A stretch of DNA of 46,099 bases from Burkholderiales bacterium (GTDB lineage Bacteria > Pseudomonadota > Gammaproteobacteria > Burkholderiales > Burkholderiaceae_F), in the NCBI GenBank assembly GCA_900290335.1, contig OKRD01000132.1, positions 1 to 46,099 of the forward strand, read 5' to 3'. Numbering within the stretch: position 1 is the first letter of the stretch; each line of letters starts with the position of its first letter. The notes under the pieces were generated by a model. That model did no database searches and was not told where the DNA came from. It was given only the letters and a program-made list of their open reading frames with translations. Positions 36,293 through 45,778 of the stretch are shown here, in pieces. The position numbers and the translations under genes were made by a program.

Positions 36293-39079
36293 ATGAAAAC
36301 ACTGTTGCTCGTGGATGGCACCGGCTATCTGTACCGCGCCTTTCACGCCATGCCAGATCTTCGCACTTCGGGCGGGGAACCCACCGGAGCGGTCCGCGGC
36401 TTCATCGCCATGCTGCGAACCCTGCGCGCGGCCGTTCCCTGCGACTACTGCGCCTGCGTGTTCGATGCCAAGGGTAAGACCTTCCGCGACGAGCTATTCC
36501 CGGAATACAAGGCGCATCGCCCCCCGATGCCGAGCGAACTGGCGGCGCAAATACCGACCGTCCACGAGGCCACGGGCGCGCTCGGCTGGCCGATCCTGCA
36601 GATCAGCGGCGTGGAGGCCGACGACGTGATCGGGACCCTGGCCGCGCAGGCCCGGGCACAGGGCTTGCGTACCGTGATCGCCAGTGGGGACAAGGACCTA
36701 ACGCAACTCGTTGACGACTCGGTGCAGTTGATCGATACCATGAGCCGCGACGGGGGGCCGCCAAGGCGGCTCGATCGTGCGCAGGTGGTGGAAAAATTCG
36801 GCGTGGCCCCCGGGCAGATCGTCGATTACCTGGCCCTGGTTGGCGACCCGGTGGACAACGTCCCGGGGGTGGAGCAGGTCGGGCCAAAGACCGCGACCAA
36901 ATGGCTGCAGCAGTACGGTTCGCTCGACGAGGTGATCGCCCATGCGGCGACGATCGGCGGCGTGGTCGGCGAGAAACTGCGGCAGGCCCTGGGCTGGTTG
37001 CCGACCGCCCGTGCCCTGGTGACGGTCCGGACGGACGTGGACCTCGCGCCGCAGGTCGAGTCGCTCGAGCAGCTGCAGGTTCGTGCGCCGGACCGGGAGC
37101 GGCTGCGCGAGCTCTTCGCGCGCTGTGAATTCCGCGGCTGGCAGCGCGATTTTGACGCAACCTTTCCCGCAGCGAATCCCGACGGCGGGGCGGCGAGCCC
37201 GGTGCCGCAGCCACCGGCTGCGCCGCCCGGCGCTGCAGCGCCCGATCGGCCGGCCGGCGGCGAGGCGGCGAGCGCAATGTCGTACGAGTGCGTGCTCACC
37301 CAGGAGCAGCTCACGACGTGGCTAGGGCGCATCGAGAGCGCCGAACTGACCAGCATCGACACCGAAACGACCTCGCTCGACCCGATGGCCGCCCAACTCG
37401 TGGGCATATCCCTGGCGGTGCGCGCCGGCGAAGCCTGCTATATCCCCCTGGGGCACCGCTACCCCGGTGCGCCCGTACAGCTGGAGCGGTCGGCCGTGCT
37501 GGAGCGGCTGCGCTCCTGGCTCGAGAGCGATGCCCATCCCAAACTCGGCCAGCACAGCAAGTACGACGCCCACGTCTTTGCCAACGCCGGCCTGCGGCTG
37601 GCGGGCATTGCCCACGACACGCTGCTGCAGTCCTACGTGATCGAGGCCCACCGAACGCATGATCTGGAGTCCCTGGCGGCGCGCCATCTCGGACGCCCGA
37701 CAATTTCGTACGAGGAGGTCTGCGGCAAGGGGGCCAAGCAGATCGGTTTTGACCAGGTTGCCGTCGAGCGCGCCACCGAGTACGCGGCCGAAGACGCCGA
37801 GGTCACGCTGGCCGTGCACGCGGTGCTCTGGCCCAAGCTCGCCGGCGAACCTGGTTCGCGCTACGTCTACGAGTCGATCGAGATACCGGTTTCCCGGGTG
37901 CTGTTCTCCATGGAGCGGACCGGGGTGCTGGTCGACCCGGTTCTGCTCAGGAACCAGAGTCGCGAGCTCGGTGTGCGTATCGTCGAGTTGGAGCGCGAGG
38001 CCTTCGAACTGGCGGGTCAGACCTTCAATCTGGGCTCCCCCAAGCAGGTCGGGGAGATCCTCTTTGGCCGACTCGGGTTGCCGGTGCGCAAGAAGACCGC
38101 CACGGGCACCCCGAGCACCGATGAAGAGGTGCTCGAGAAGCTCGCCGCCGACTACCCCTTGCCCAAGACACTGCTCGAGCACCGCGCCCTTTCCAAGTTG
38201 CGCTCGACCTATTGCGACAAACTGCCGGCCATGATCAACCCGCAGACGGGGCGAGTGCACACGACCTACGGACAGGCGATCGCGGTCACCGGTCGCCTGG
38301 CCTCCTCCGATCCGAACCTGCAGAACATCCCGGCACGCACAGTTGAAGGACGCCGTATCCGCGAGGCCTTCGTCGCGCCCGCTGGATCGCGCATCGTCTC
38401 TGCCGACTACTCGCAGATCGAGCTGCGCATCATGGCGCACATCTGTGGCGATCCTGGGCTGATCGCCGCATTCGAGCGTGGCGATGACGTCCACCGCGCC
38501 ACGGCCGCAGAGGTTTTCGGCGTGGAGCCCGACCGGGTCAACGATGACCAGCGGCGCACCGCCAAGGTCATCAACTTCGGCCTGATCTACGGGATGAGCT
38601 CCTTCGGGCTGGCCGCGAATCTGGGAATTTCCAAGGACTCGGCCAAGCTCTACATCGACCGCTATTTCGCACGCTACCCGGGCGTGGCCCGCTATATGGA
38701 GTCCACGCGCGCCAGTGCCCGCGAGCTCGGCTACGTGCAGACGGTCTTCGGCCGGCGCCTGTGGTTGCCGGAGATCAAGGGAGCCAATGGACCGCGCCGC
38801 CAGGCGGCCGAGCGCGCCGCCATCAATGCGCCGATGCAAGGGACCGCGGCGGACCTAATCAAGCTGGCGATGATCGCCGCCGACCGCTGGCTTGCGCGCG
38901 AGCGCCTTGCGACCCGGCTCGTGATGCAGGTCCACGACGAACTGGTGTTCGAGGTTCCGCAAGGCGAAGTCGATGCCGTGCGCGGCGCGCTTCCCGCCAT
39001 CATGACGGGGGTGGTGCAGTGGCGGGTTCCGCTGGAGCTCGACGTGGGAGTGGGAGGAAACTGGGACGAGGCGCACTGA
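36293..39079 (+). CDS. polA: DNA polymerase I
   Basis: The 928-residue product has all three Pol I domains. The 5' nuclease (1 to about 295) starts MKTLLLVDGTGYLYRAFHAMPDL. The 3'-5' exonuclease (from about 330) keeps its metal residues: D356 and E358 (SIDTETTSL), GQHSKYDAHVF, and YAAEDAEVTL, so proofreading is probably active. The polymerase domain has motifs A (DYSQIELRIMAHI), B (RRTAKVINFGLIYGMSSFGL) and C (QVHDELVFEV). A Pro/Ala-rich linker lies near 295-325. The stop overlaps the ATG of the next gene by one base. Confidence 0.97.
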   Translation: MKTLLLVDGTGYLYRAFHAMPDLRTSGGEPTGAVRGFIAMLRTLRAAVPCDYCACVFDAKGKTFRDELFPEYKAHRPPMPSELAAQIPTVHEATGALGWPILQISGVEADDVIGTLAAQARAQGLRTVIASGDKDLTQLVDDSVQLIDTMSRDGGPPRRLDRAQVVEKFGVAPGQIVDYLALVGDPVDNVPGVEQVGPKTATKWLQQYGSLDEVIAHAATIGGVVGEKLRQALGWLPTARALVTVRTDVDLAPQVESLEQLQVRAPDRERLRELFARCEFRGWQRDFDATFPAANPDGGAASPVPQPPAAPPGAAAPDRPAGGEAASAMSYECVLTQEQLTTWLGRIESAELTSIDTETTSLDPMAAQLVGISLAVRAGEACYIPLGHRYPGAPVQLERSAVLERLRSWLESDAHPKLGQHSKYDAHVFANAGLRLAGIAHDTLLQSYVIEAHRTHDLESLAARHLGRPTISYEEVCGKGAKQIGFDQVAVERATEYAAEDAEVTLAVHAVLWPKLAGEPGSRYVYESIEIPVSRVLFSMERTGVLVDPVLLRNQSRELGVRIVELEREAFELAGQTFNLGSPKQVGEILFGRLGLPVRKKTATGTPSTDEEVLEKLAADYPLPKTLLEHRALSKLRSTYCDKLPAMINPQTGRVHTTYGQAIAVTGRLASSDPNLQNIPARTVEGRRIREAFVAPAGSRIVSADYSQIELRIMAHICGDPGLIAAFERGDDVHRATAAEVFGVEPDRVNDDQRRTAKVINFGLIYGMSSFGLAANLGISKDSAKLYIDRYFARYPGVARYMESTRASARELGYVQTVFGRRLWLPEIKGANGPRRQAAERAAINAPMQGTAADLIKLAMIAADRWLARERLATRLVMQVHDELVFEVPQGEVDAVRGALPAIMTGVVQWRVPLELDVGVGGNWDEAH

Positions 39080-39852
39080 TGCCGACATTGCTGTTCATCA
39101 TCGCCGCGAACCTGGCATCGACGGCCGCGTCGCTGGTGTTCGCTGCCGTGCTCAGCTTCCGCTGGCTGGCGGGGCTGGTCGACCGGATGGTGCACGTCTC
39201 GATCGGACTGCTGCTCGCTACCGCCCTGGTGCACATCGTTCCGGAAGCATTGGCGGGCGGCCTGGCCCCGGTCCGGCTGGGATGGACGGTGCTCGTCGGC
39301 ATCCTCGGCCTGTTCGTGCTCGAGAAGATGACGCTGGTCCACCACACCCACCACCACGAGGGCGACAAGCATCACCATGACCACGGTCACGATGCGCAGC
39401 AAGTCGGGCGCGGTGCCTACCCGATACTGATCGCCGACGCGCTCCACAACTTCACCGATGGCGTGGTGATTGCCGCTGCGTTCCTCGTCGATACGCGGGC
39501 GGGCCTGGTCACCGCGCTGGCCGTGCTGGCGCACGAGATCCCGCATGAAATCGGGGACTTCATGATCTTGCTCAATGCGGGTTTTTCCCGGCGCCGATCC
39601 TTTTTCTTCATGCTGCTGTCGGGCTGCTCGGCGGTCGTGGGCGGCGTCATCGGCTATTTCGTGCTCGCGGCCGTCCAGGCCTTGCTGCCGTACGCGCTGG
39701 CGATCGCGGCCGCCAGCTTCGTCTATATCGCGCTGTCGGATCTGCTGCCGGAGTTGATGCGACGTTCGTCGCTGGGCAAATCGCTGCCCGAGGTCGGTTT
39801 TGTCTTTCTCGGGGTGCTGATCGCTCTGGCGGCCATGCGGCTCGACAGCTAG
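39079..39852 (+). CDS. ZIP family metal transporter
   Basis: The 257-residue membrane protein belongs to the ZIP family, which moves zinc or other divalent metals into the cytoplasm. It has about eight helices, a His-rich loop (residues 88-104, nine or more His) after helix 3, and the two binding-site motifs HNFTDG (123-128) and HEIPHEIGD (152-160). Its ATG overlaps the polA stop (TGATG), so translation may be coupled to polA. Metal specificity cannot be fixed from sequence; ZupT or GufA-like enzymes are the nearest named groups. Confidence 0.9.
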   Translation: MPTLLFIIAANLASTAASLVFAAVLSFRWLAGLVDRMVHVSIGLLLATALVHIVPEALAGGLAPVRLGWTVLVGILGLFVLEKMTLVHHTHHHEGDKHHHDHGHDAQQVGRGAYPILIADALHNFTDGVVIAAAFLVDTRAGLVTALAVLAHEIPHEIGDFMILLNAGFSRRRSFFFMLLSGCSAVVGGVIGYFVLAAVQALLPYALAIAAASFVYIALSDLLPELMRRSSLGKSLPEVGFVFLGVLIALAAMRLDS

Positions 39853-39883
39853 CGTGCGGCCGACCGCCGCCGGGGCCGCCGCG

Positions 39884-40777
39884 CTAAGGAGCGGGGCCCG
39901 TCCTAATCGGGCGCGTGGGATCGGCGATCCATTGGCTCCAGGATCCGGAAAACAATGCGGCGCCCTCCAGCCCCGCCAGGTGCAGCGCGAGCAGATCATG
40001 GCAGGCGGTCACGCCCGAGCCGCACTGGACGCTCACCGCGTCGGGCGTCCGGCCGCCCAGGATCGCCTGGTATTCGGCTCGCAGCTGGGCCGGCTGCTTA
40101 AATCGTCCACCTTCGGTCAGGTTCCGTTTCCAGAAGCGGTTGACGGCGCCGGGTATGTGGCCGGCTACCGGGTCGACGGTCTCGTTGCGGCCCTCGTAGC
40201 GGTCGGGGGCACGCGCATCGAGCAGCAGAGCTGGCGAGCCGGGTGCCGCGGCCGCGCAGCGCGCGGCAACGGCATCGACCCCGATGACGGCCTGAAGGCT
40301 CGGCCGCACCGAGAAGTCCCCGGGCTCCAGGGCCGGCTCCTGATCGCTCGTCGGGTAGCCGGCCGCGACCCACGCAGGCCATCCCCCGTCAAGGACCGCA
40401 ACGTCGGAGTGTCCCAGCCAGCGCAGCAGCCACCACGCCCGCGCCGCATAGGAGCCCTCGCTGGCGTCATAGGCAATGACCCGGCTGGCGTTTCGTATGC
40501 CCCAGGACCGCAGGCGTGCCGCCATTGCGGCGGCATCCGGCAGGGGATGGCGTCCACTGCTGGCGGTCCTTGCGCCGGCGAGGTCGCGGTCCAGATGGGC
40601 GAAAACGGCTCCCGGGATATGGCCTTGCCGGTACTGTTTCTGGCCCAGATCGGGCTGCGCCAGGTCATGGCGACAGTCGAGTATGCGAACGTTGGGCGCG
40701 CCCAGCGCGCCACGCAGGGACGCAACGTCGATGATCCCGTTCCAACCCGTTCGAGGTGCGTTCTGGGCTGGCTCCAT
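39884..40777 (-). CDS. sseA: Thiosulfate/3-mercaptopyruvate sulfurtransferase, two-domain rhodanese
   Basis: The 297-residue product has two rhodanese domains. The active-site loop in the second is CGSGVTAC with the nucleophile C252; CGSGVTA is typical of 3-mercaptopyruvate sulfurtransferases, while CRKGVTA indicates thiosulfate preference. Other signatures are GHIPGAVFAHLDRDL and GHIPGAVNRFW. I favour the ATG at 40777 behind GGGGGCA; a GTG at 40810 would add 11 residues. It converges with the ZIP gene at 31 bp. Confidence 0.9.
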   Translation of the reverse strand: MEPAQNAPRTGWNGIIDVASLRGALGAPNVRILDCRHDLAQPDLGQKQYRQGHIPGAVFAHLDRDLAGARTASSGRHPLPDAAAMAARLRSWGIRNASRVIAYDASEGSYAARAWWLLRWLGHSDVAVLDGGWPAWVAAGYPTSDQEPALEPGDFSVRPSLQAVIGVDAVAARCAAAAPGSPALLLDARAPDRYEGRNETVDPVAGHIPGAVNRFWKRNLTEGGRFKQPAQLRAEYQAILGGRTPDAVSVQCGSGVTACHDLLALHLAGLEGAALFSGSWSQWIADPTRPIRTGPAP

Positions 40778-40988
40778 GGGTGCCCCCGTTTCCTGCAATC
40801 CGACCGCCACTGGTCTGGGGCAAGTGTACCTGCGCGGCTTTGCCGCAAGACCTCCAGGGGCGGGGCGCGCTTGGACCGCGAAAGCCTCGAACCGTTAGAA
40901 TGAGCCTTTCGCGATCCTCGCGCTGCGCCAACGGGCCGCGTCCGGGTCCTTTGTCCATTTTTGCTACTTGCCGTCTATCGTCGGGCGC
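40778..40988. promoter_or_regulatory. Divergent region between sseA and xseB
   Basis: This 211-bp gap should hold both promoters. On the plus strand TTGGAC (40871-40876) and TAGAAT (40896-40901) are 19 bp apart, a slightly long but possible promoter for xseB-ispA-dxs. A small inverted repeat GCGGC-TTT-GCCGC lies at 40833-40845. Nothing else is clear. Confidence 0.35.
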
Positions 40989-41246
40989 ATGAAAAAAGTC
41001 GCTGATCCCAAAGCTGCGGAGGAACTGAGCTTCGAGCAGGCGCTCGAGGAGCTCGACGGCCTGGTTCGCAAGATGGAGTCGGGCGAGCTGGGTCTGGATG
41101 ACTCCATCGCTGCGTACCGCCGTGGCGCTGAACTGGCTCGTCACTGCCAGACACGATTGAGCGCCGCCGAGCAGGAGATACGCAAGCTCGACAACGACGT
41201 CTTGAAGACCCTGGCTCCGGAGGAATTGCGGGGGACCGAATCGTGA
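40989..41246 (+). CDS. xseB: Exodeoxyribonuclease VII small subunit
   Basis: The 85-residue product is the small subunit of ExoVII, a single-strand-specific exonuclease. The core ELSFEQALEELDGLVRKMESGELGLDDSIAAYRRGAELARHCQTRL is diagnostic, and length fits the family. I chose the ATG at 40989 over an upstream in-frame start at 40968. Its stop overlaps the GTG of ispA by 4 bp. The order xseB-ispA-dxs is common in proteobacteria. Confidence 0.95.
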   Translation: MKKVADPKAAEELSFEQALEELDGLVRKMESGELGLDDSIAAYRRGAELARHCQTRLSAAEQEIRKLDNDVLKTLAPEELRGTES

Positions 41247-42199
41247 AGGCGGACACCGCCTCTTCCTTGGTCGCCGATTCTGCCGGTACGGCCGGCCGAG
41301 TCGGCCAACCGGTGGCGCTGGCGCAGTGGATGGGCGAACATCAGGATCGGTTCGAGGCCCAGGCCGCGAGCCGCCTGCCAGCGGCTACCCGGGAGCCGCA
41401 GCGGCTGCATCGCGCCATGCGCTACGCGGTGCTCGACGGGGGCAAGCGCATTCGACCCTTGCTCGCCTACGCGGCGGGGGAACTGGCGCAAGCCGAACTT
41501 GCCGCCGCGGATCACGTCGCCCTGGCGGTCGAGTATGTCCACGCGTACTCCCTGGTGCATGACGACATGCCCTGCATGGACAACGACATCTTGCGGCGCG
41601 GCAAGCCCACCGTGCATGTGGCCTTCGACGAGGCCACGGCGATGCTTGCCGGCGACGCGCTGCAGGCGGAGGCGTTTCGCATCCTGGCCGAGGCACCGCT
41701 CGCCGCCGCGGCACGCTTGGCCCTGGTCCAGGAGCTGGCGCACGCGGCAGGCACCGATGGCATGTGCGGCGGGCAGGCAATTGACCTGGGTGCCGCGGGT
41801 CGCGCGCTCGATGCGCCGCAGCTCGAGCAGATGCACCGCATGAAGACCGGCGCCTTGCTGCGCGCTTCGGTCCTCATGGGAGCGCGCGCCGGGCACGTGG
41901 AAGCCCCGGCCATGGTCGCGCTGGAGCGCTACGCCCGGGCCGTGGGTCTGGCCTTTCAGATCGTCGACGATATCCTCGACGTGGAGTCGAGCTCCGCCGA
42001 ACTGGGCAAGACGGCCGGCAAGGACCAGGCCCAGAACAAAGCGACGTACGTCTCGGTGCTGGGTCTGGCGGCGGCCAAGGAGCGCGCCGCCCAGCTGCGC
42101 CAGGAGGCCGCAGCGGCCTTGCAGCAAACAGGGTTGGCGCCGGCGCGTACCGGCCGGCTGCTGCAGCTGGCCGACATGATCGTCGCCCGGCGCAGCTGA
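41243..42199 (+). CDS. ispA: Polyprenyl synthetase, farnesyl diphosphate synthase
   Basis: The 318-residue product condenses IPP with DMAPP and GPP to farnesyl diphosphate. The first Asp-rich motif is DDMPCMD (D107, D108, D113) and the second is VDDILD (D242, D243). [11 protein letters not shown] carries the IPP-binding residues, and [10 protein letters not shown] is typical of IspA. The GTG start overlaps the xseB stop (GTGA). The first 28 residues are extra compared with E. coli IspA. It feeds isoprenoid synthesis with the adjacent dxs. Confidence 0.93.
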   Translation: MKADTASSLVADSAGTAGRVGQPVALAQWMGEHQDRFEAQAASRLPAATREPQRLHRAMRYAVLDGGKRIRPLLAYAAGELAQAELAAADHVALAVEYVHAYSLVHDDMPCMDNDILRRGKPTVHVAFDEATAMLAGDALQAEAFRILAEAPLAAAARLALVQELAHAAGTDGMCGGQAIDLGAAGRALDAPQLEQMHRMKTGALLRASVLMGARAGHVEAPAMVALERYARAVGLAFQIVDDILDVESSSAELGKTAGKDQAQNKATYVSVLGLAAAKERAAQLRQEAAAALQQTGLAPARTGRLLQLADMIVARRS

Positions 42200-42222
42200 T
42201 ATCCGCGAACGTCGCCGATCCG

Positions 42223-44169
42223 ATGAGCCCGCTGCCGCCACAGGCGCTACTTTCCCAGATCGATTCCCCAGCGGACCTGCGCCGCTTGGATCGCTCGCAG
42301 CTTCGGCCCCTGGCGGACGAGCTGCGCGACTTCCTGCTGCGTTCGGTAGCCGGCACCGGCGGGCACTTGAGCTCGAACCTGGGCACCGTCGAGCTGGCGG
42401 TAGCCTTGCATTACGTATTCCAGACGCCCGAGGACCGCCTCGTCTGGGACGTTGGTCATCAAACGTATGCCCACAAGATCCTGACGGGCCGCCGCGATGC
42501 GATGAAGACCTTGCGCCAGGAAGGAGGAATATCGGGCTTTCCGCGGCGCGCGGAATCACCGTACGACGCCTTCGGCACGGCGCACTCCTCGACGTCGATC
42601 TCCGCCGCGCTGGGGATGGCCGTGGCCGCTCGCTACCGCGGGGAGGATCGCCATAGCGTTGCCGTGATCGGCGACGGTGCCATGTCCGCGGGCGAAGCCT
42701 TCGAGGCGCTTAACAACGCGGGTGTTGCCGGAGACGTGCGCCTGCTCGTTGTTCTCAATGACAACGACATGTCGATTTCGCCTGCCGTTGGCGCGCTCAA
42801 CCGGCACCTGGCGCGCCTGATGAGTGGGCGTTTCTACGTGGCGGCCAAGAGTGCCGGCAAGCAGGTGCTCAAGCACCTGCCCCCCATGCTCGAGCTGGCG
42901 CGCAAGCTCGAGGAGCACGCCAAGGGCATGGTGGTTCCCGGGACGATGTTCGAGGAATTCGGTTTCAATTACATCGGGCCGATCGACGGACACGACCTCG
43001 ATGCGCTGATCCCGACGCTGCAGAACTTACGCGGGCTCCGCGGGCCGCAGTTCCTGCACGTGGTAACCCGCAAGGGGCACGGCTATGCGCGCGCCGAAGC
43101 CGATCCCATTTTGTATCACGGACCGGGGAAATTCGATCCGGACGTTGGCGTGAGCAAGGCCGCTCCCGCGCGTATCACCTACACCCAGGTGTTCGGCGAC
43201 TGGCTGTGCGACATGGCGGCTGCCGACAAGCGTCTGGTCGGCATCACCCCGGCAATGCGCGAGGGCTCGGGCATGGTGCGATTCGAGCGCGAGTTCCCCG
43301 ATCGGTATTTCGACGTCGGCATTGCGGAGCAGCACGCGGTCACCTTCGCGGCCGGCCTTGCGTGCGAGGGAATCAAACCGGTTGTCGCAATCTACTCGAC
43401 GTTTCTGCAGCGCGCCTACGACCAGCTCATCCACGACGTCGCGCTGCAGAATCTGCCGGTCGTGTTCGCGCTCGATCGCGGCGGTCTGGTCGGCGCCGAC
43501 GGTGCGACGCACCACGGAGTCTTCGACCTCTCCTATCTGCGCTGCATACCGAACATGGTGGTGATGACGCCTAGCGACGAGAATCTTTGCCGCAAGATGC
43601 TCAGCACCGCGTTTCACCACGACGGCCCGGCCGCGGTGCGCTATCCGCGCGGCGCAGGTACCGGGGCGACGATCGAGACAACGCTCGAAACGGTGCCGAT
43701 CGGGCGCGGCGAGGTCGTGCGCGAATCGAGCGCGCGGCCCGGGCGCCGGATCGCTATTCTGGCCTTCGGGCCGCTGCTGCATCCCGCGCTGGCGGCCGCC
43801 GCAACGGCCATCGATGCGACCGTGGCCGACATGCGCTTCGTCAAACCCCTGGACGTGGACCTGGTGCGCCGGCTGGCCGACGCGCACGATGCGCTGGTAA
43901 GCGTCGAGGAAAACGTCTTGCAAGGCGGCGCTGGAAGTGCCTGCGCCGAAGCGCTCGGGAGCCTGCAGCGCGCGACCCCGCTGCTGTGCCTGGGGCTGCC
44001 GGACCATTTCATCGACCATGGCGACCATGCGCGGCTGCTGGCTGGCGAGGGCCTCGATGCCGACGGCATCGAGGCGGCGATTCGCGCGCGGTTCGCGGAC
44101 CTGCTGCGCGAGCCACGCCTAGTGAAAGACCTGCTGCGCGAGCCACGCCTAGTGAAAAAGGCCGGCTGA
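42223..44169 (+). CDS. dxs: 1-deoxy-D-xylulose-5-phosphate synthase
   Basis: The 648-residue thiamine-diphosphate enzyme joins pyruvate and glyceraldehyde 3-phosphate in the first step of the MEP isoprenoid pathway. The ThDP motif [18 protein letters not shown], the catalytic Glu in [14 protein letters not shown], and [15 protein letters not shown] are all intact. The family normally ends near residue 624 ([10 protein letters not shown]). This copy has an extra tail of about 24 residues made of two identical copies of [10 protein letters not shown] plus KAG, from a perfect 30-bp duplication. The start lies 23 bp after ispA. Confidence 0.95.
   Translation: MSPLPPQALLSQIDSPADLRRLDRSQLRPLADELRDFLLRSVAGTGGHLSSNLGTVELAVALHYVFQTPEDRLVWDVGHQTYAHKILTGRRDAMKTLRQEGGISGFPRRAESPYDAFGTAHSSTSISAALGMAVAARYRGEDRHSVAVIGDGAMSAGEAFEALNNAGVAGDVRLLVVLNDNDMSISPAVGALNRHLARLMSGRFYVAAKSAGKQVLKHLPPMLELARKLEEHAKGMVVPGTMFEEFGFNYIGPIDGHDLDALIPTLQNLRGLRGPQFLHVVTRKGHGYARAEADPILYHGPGKFDPDVGVSKAAPARITYTQVFGDWLCDMAAADKRLVGITPAMREGSGMVRFEREFPDRYFDVGIAEQHAVTFAAGLACEGIKPVVAIYSTFLQRAYDQLIHDVALQNLPVVFALDRGGLVGADGATHHGVFDLSYLRCIPNMVVMTPSDENLCRKMLSTAFHHDGPAAVRYPRGAGTGATIETTLETVPIGRGEVVRESSARPGRRIAILAFGPLLHPALAAAATAIDATVADMRFVKPLDVDLVRRLADAHDALVSVEENVLQGGAGSACAEALGSLQRATPLLCLGLPDHFIDHGDHARLLAGEGLDADGIEAAIRARFADLLREPRLVKDLLREPRLVKKAG
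44098..44157 (+). repeat. Perfect 30-bp tandem duplication in the dxs 3' end
   Basis: Bases 44098-44127 and 44128-44157 are identical, begin GACCTGCTGCG and end AGTGAAA, and keep the reading frame. Each encodes [10 protein letters not shown]. With no differences between copies the duplication looks recent, or reflects an assembly artefact. Confidence 0.9.
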
Positions 44170-44202
44170 GAAGCGACGCCCCCGCGCACCGCGCGCGGCC
44201 GA

Positions 44203-44709
44203 TCAGGGCGTGGTGAGCAGGGGATCGACGATCCGGATCAGGTTTTCCTCCGTGACCGGCTGGGTGTCGGGACGCATCTCGGCGCGCACGACCCCCTTGG
44301 CGTCGACGACAAACGTTACCGGCAGTGCGCTCGGGTCGCCGAAGCTGTTCGCGCTCGCCTGGTGCGCCATTGCTACCGGGTAGCTCATGCTCATGTGGTG
44401 CACCATGTGATGCACTGCATCGATGTCGCGGGTGCGGTCCTCGCTCATCGCGATCACCTCGACGCCGCGGGCACGGTAGCGCTCGTAGAAGGCTTCTAGC
44501 GCCGGCATCTCCTTGATGCACGGGGGGCACCAGGTGGCCCAGAAATGGATCAGCACCACATGGCCCTGCAGCTTGGCCAGATCGAAGTCCTCCCCGGCCA
44601 GCGTCTTGACCGCAAGCGCCGGACTTGCCGGCGTAGCGGCGAGTACCGGCGCCGCGAGCAAGCTCGCGCAGGCCAAGCTCAGGAGCGCGGTGAGGAGTCG
44701 GTGCTTCAC
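44203..44709 (-). CDS. TlpA-like periplasmic thioredoxin with His/Met-rich segment
   Basis: The 168-residue product has a signal peptide (MKHRLLTALLSLACASLLAAPVLA) and a thioredoxin fold with the active site WCPPC (C61, C64) and a cis-Pro at LPVTF (P130). TlpA/ResA-type proteins reduce disulfides in the periplasm, often for heme or copper-site assembly. Between the active site and the cis-Pro is HHMVHHMSMSY (100-110), unusually rich in His and Met and a plausible copper-binding patch. The GTG at 44709 lies 1 bp after the stop of the upstream beta-barrel gene, so the two are coupled. Role in metal handling is inference. Confidence 0.87.
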   Translation of the reverse strand: MKHRLLTALLSLACASLLAAPVLAATPASPALAVKTLAGEDFDLAKLQGHVVLIHFWATWCPPCIKEMPALEAFYERYRARGVEVIAMSEDRTRDIDAVHHMVHHMSMSYPVAMAHQASANSFGDPSALPVTFVVDAKGVVRAEMRPDTQPVTEENLIRIVDPLLTTP

Positions 44710-44710
44710 A

Positions 44711-45778
44711 TCAGAAATCGTACCCGATCTGCAGGCGCCAGATCGTCGAAGCGGTGAGCTGACCGACGTTGCCGGACGAGGGGATGTCGGTGTTGACGTT
44801 CTGCACGAGCGGCAACGAGACGTCCGCATAGATCTTGAACTTATCGATCCGCAAGTCGATTCCGGGCGCGATCATCAGGCGGCGGTAGCCGCTATTGAAC
44901 GAGGATCCGGTGCCGCCGTCGGAGCTGCGGTCGCTGGCGATGAGTTGCAGCACCGGTGCCACGTTCTTGAAGCTTCCCATCGCGCCCAGGCTATAGGTCA
45001 GGCCTGCGCCCAGGTCGAGCTCGTTGCCCGGCCGGTACGTGCCCGTTGCGCCGGCACGCTCCATGACCGCGAACTGGTAGCGCGCCTGCGTGAAATACGC
45101 CAGCTTGTTGTCCTGCGTGAGCCCGCCCACATGGTAGGCGCCGAAGAGCAGGTCCGTGCTTCCCGAGCCCGGCAGGGTGTCCCGGTCGTATATCAGATCA
45201 AATTGGCCGTTCGCCGACTGGCCGGGTCCCAGGGCCGGGCCCGTGTAGTTGCCGGTCGGGAGTTTTACGCCGAACGTCACCCCGGTCGACATGTCGGGCG
45301 AAAAGCCGGCGTATACGCCCTGTACCATGACGTCGCCCAGATCGGTCAAGTCGCTGGTGAAAATCGAGCCTGCCGGGTATGCCGTTCCATCGCCGGTCGA
45401 CGTGAACGAGCGTTTGAACACCGGCAGCTCGACCATCACGCCCCAGTCGCGGTTGATCATGTACTGGCCGCCGAAGGTAAAGAAGCTGGTCTTGATGTCC
45501 TTGTCCAGGTTGTCGGCCGCCGGTGCGCTCGAGCTGCCCTCCCAGTTCTTGTTCTGGTTCATGAAGTTGTAGCGAAACCACGCGCTGAGCCCGGAATCCG
45601 AGCTGTTGGGAAACGCGGCATTGGCGCCGATGTCGAAGGCCCCGCAGCCGCAGGCGCATGCGGAAGCCTTCTCGGTTGCCAGGCAAAGGCACAGCGAGGC
45701 CAGGATCGACGCGGACAGAACGGGCAGGCGCGCTGCGCCGGGTGGCAGCAACTGGCCGCGCTCGAAGATCGACTTCAT
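44711..45778 (-). CDS. Outer-membrane beta-barrel protein with CxCxC mature N-terminus
   Basis: The 355-residue product has a signal peptide to about residue 40 (cleavage after ASA), then CACGCGAFDIG with C41, C43 and C45, then a region rich in alternating aromatic strands ending in Phe (IWRLQIGYDF), as expected of an outer-membrane beta-barrel. It resembles proteins annotated as transporter or MetA-pathway phenol-degradation family, whose function is not known. The CxCxC at the mature N-terminus suggests metal binding or a lipid/disulfide role. It is co-transcribed with the TlpA-like gene that follows after 1 bp. No substrate is supported. Confidence 0.8.
   Translation of the reverse strand: MKSIFERGQLLPPGAARLPVLSASILASLCLCLATEKASACACGCGAFDIGANAAFPNSSDSGLSAWFRYNFMNQNKNWEGSSSAPAADNLDKDIKTSFFTFGGQYMINRDWGVMVELPVFKRSFTSTGDGTAYPAGSIFTSDLTDLGDVMVQGVYAGFSPDMSTGVTFGVKLPTGNYTGPALGPGQSANGQFDLIYDRDTLPGSGSTDLLFGAYHVGGLTQDNKLAYFTQARYQFAVMERAGATGTYRPGNELDLGAGLTYSLGAMGSFKNVAPVLQLIASDRSSDGGTGSSFNSGYRRLMIAPGIDLRIDKFKIYADVSLPLVQNVNTDIPSSGNVGQLTASTIWRLQIGYDF

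Noticed and set aside
37322-38839. Open minus-strand frame of about 500 codons opposite polA
   Set aside because: Antisense shadow of conserved polymerase and exonuclease motifs.
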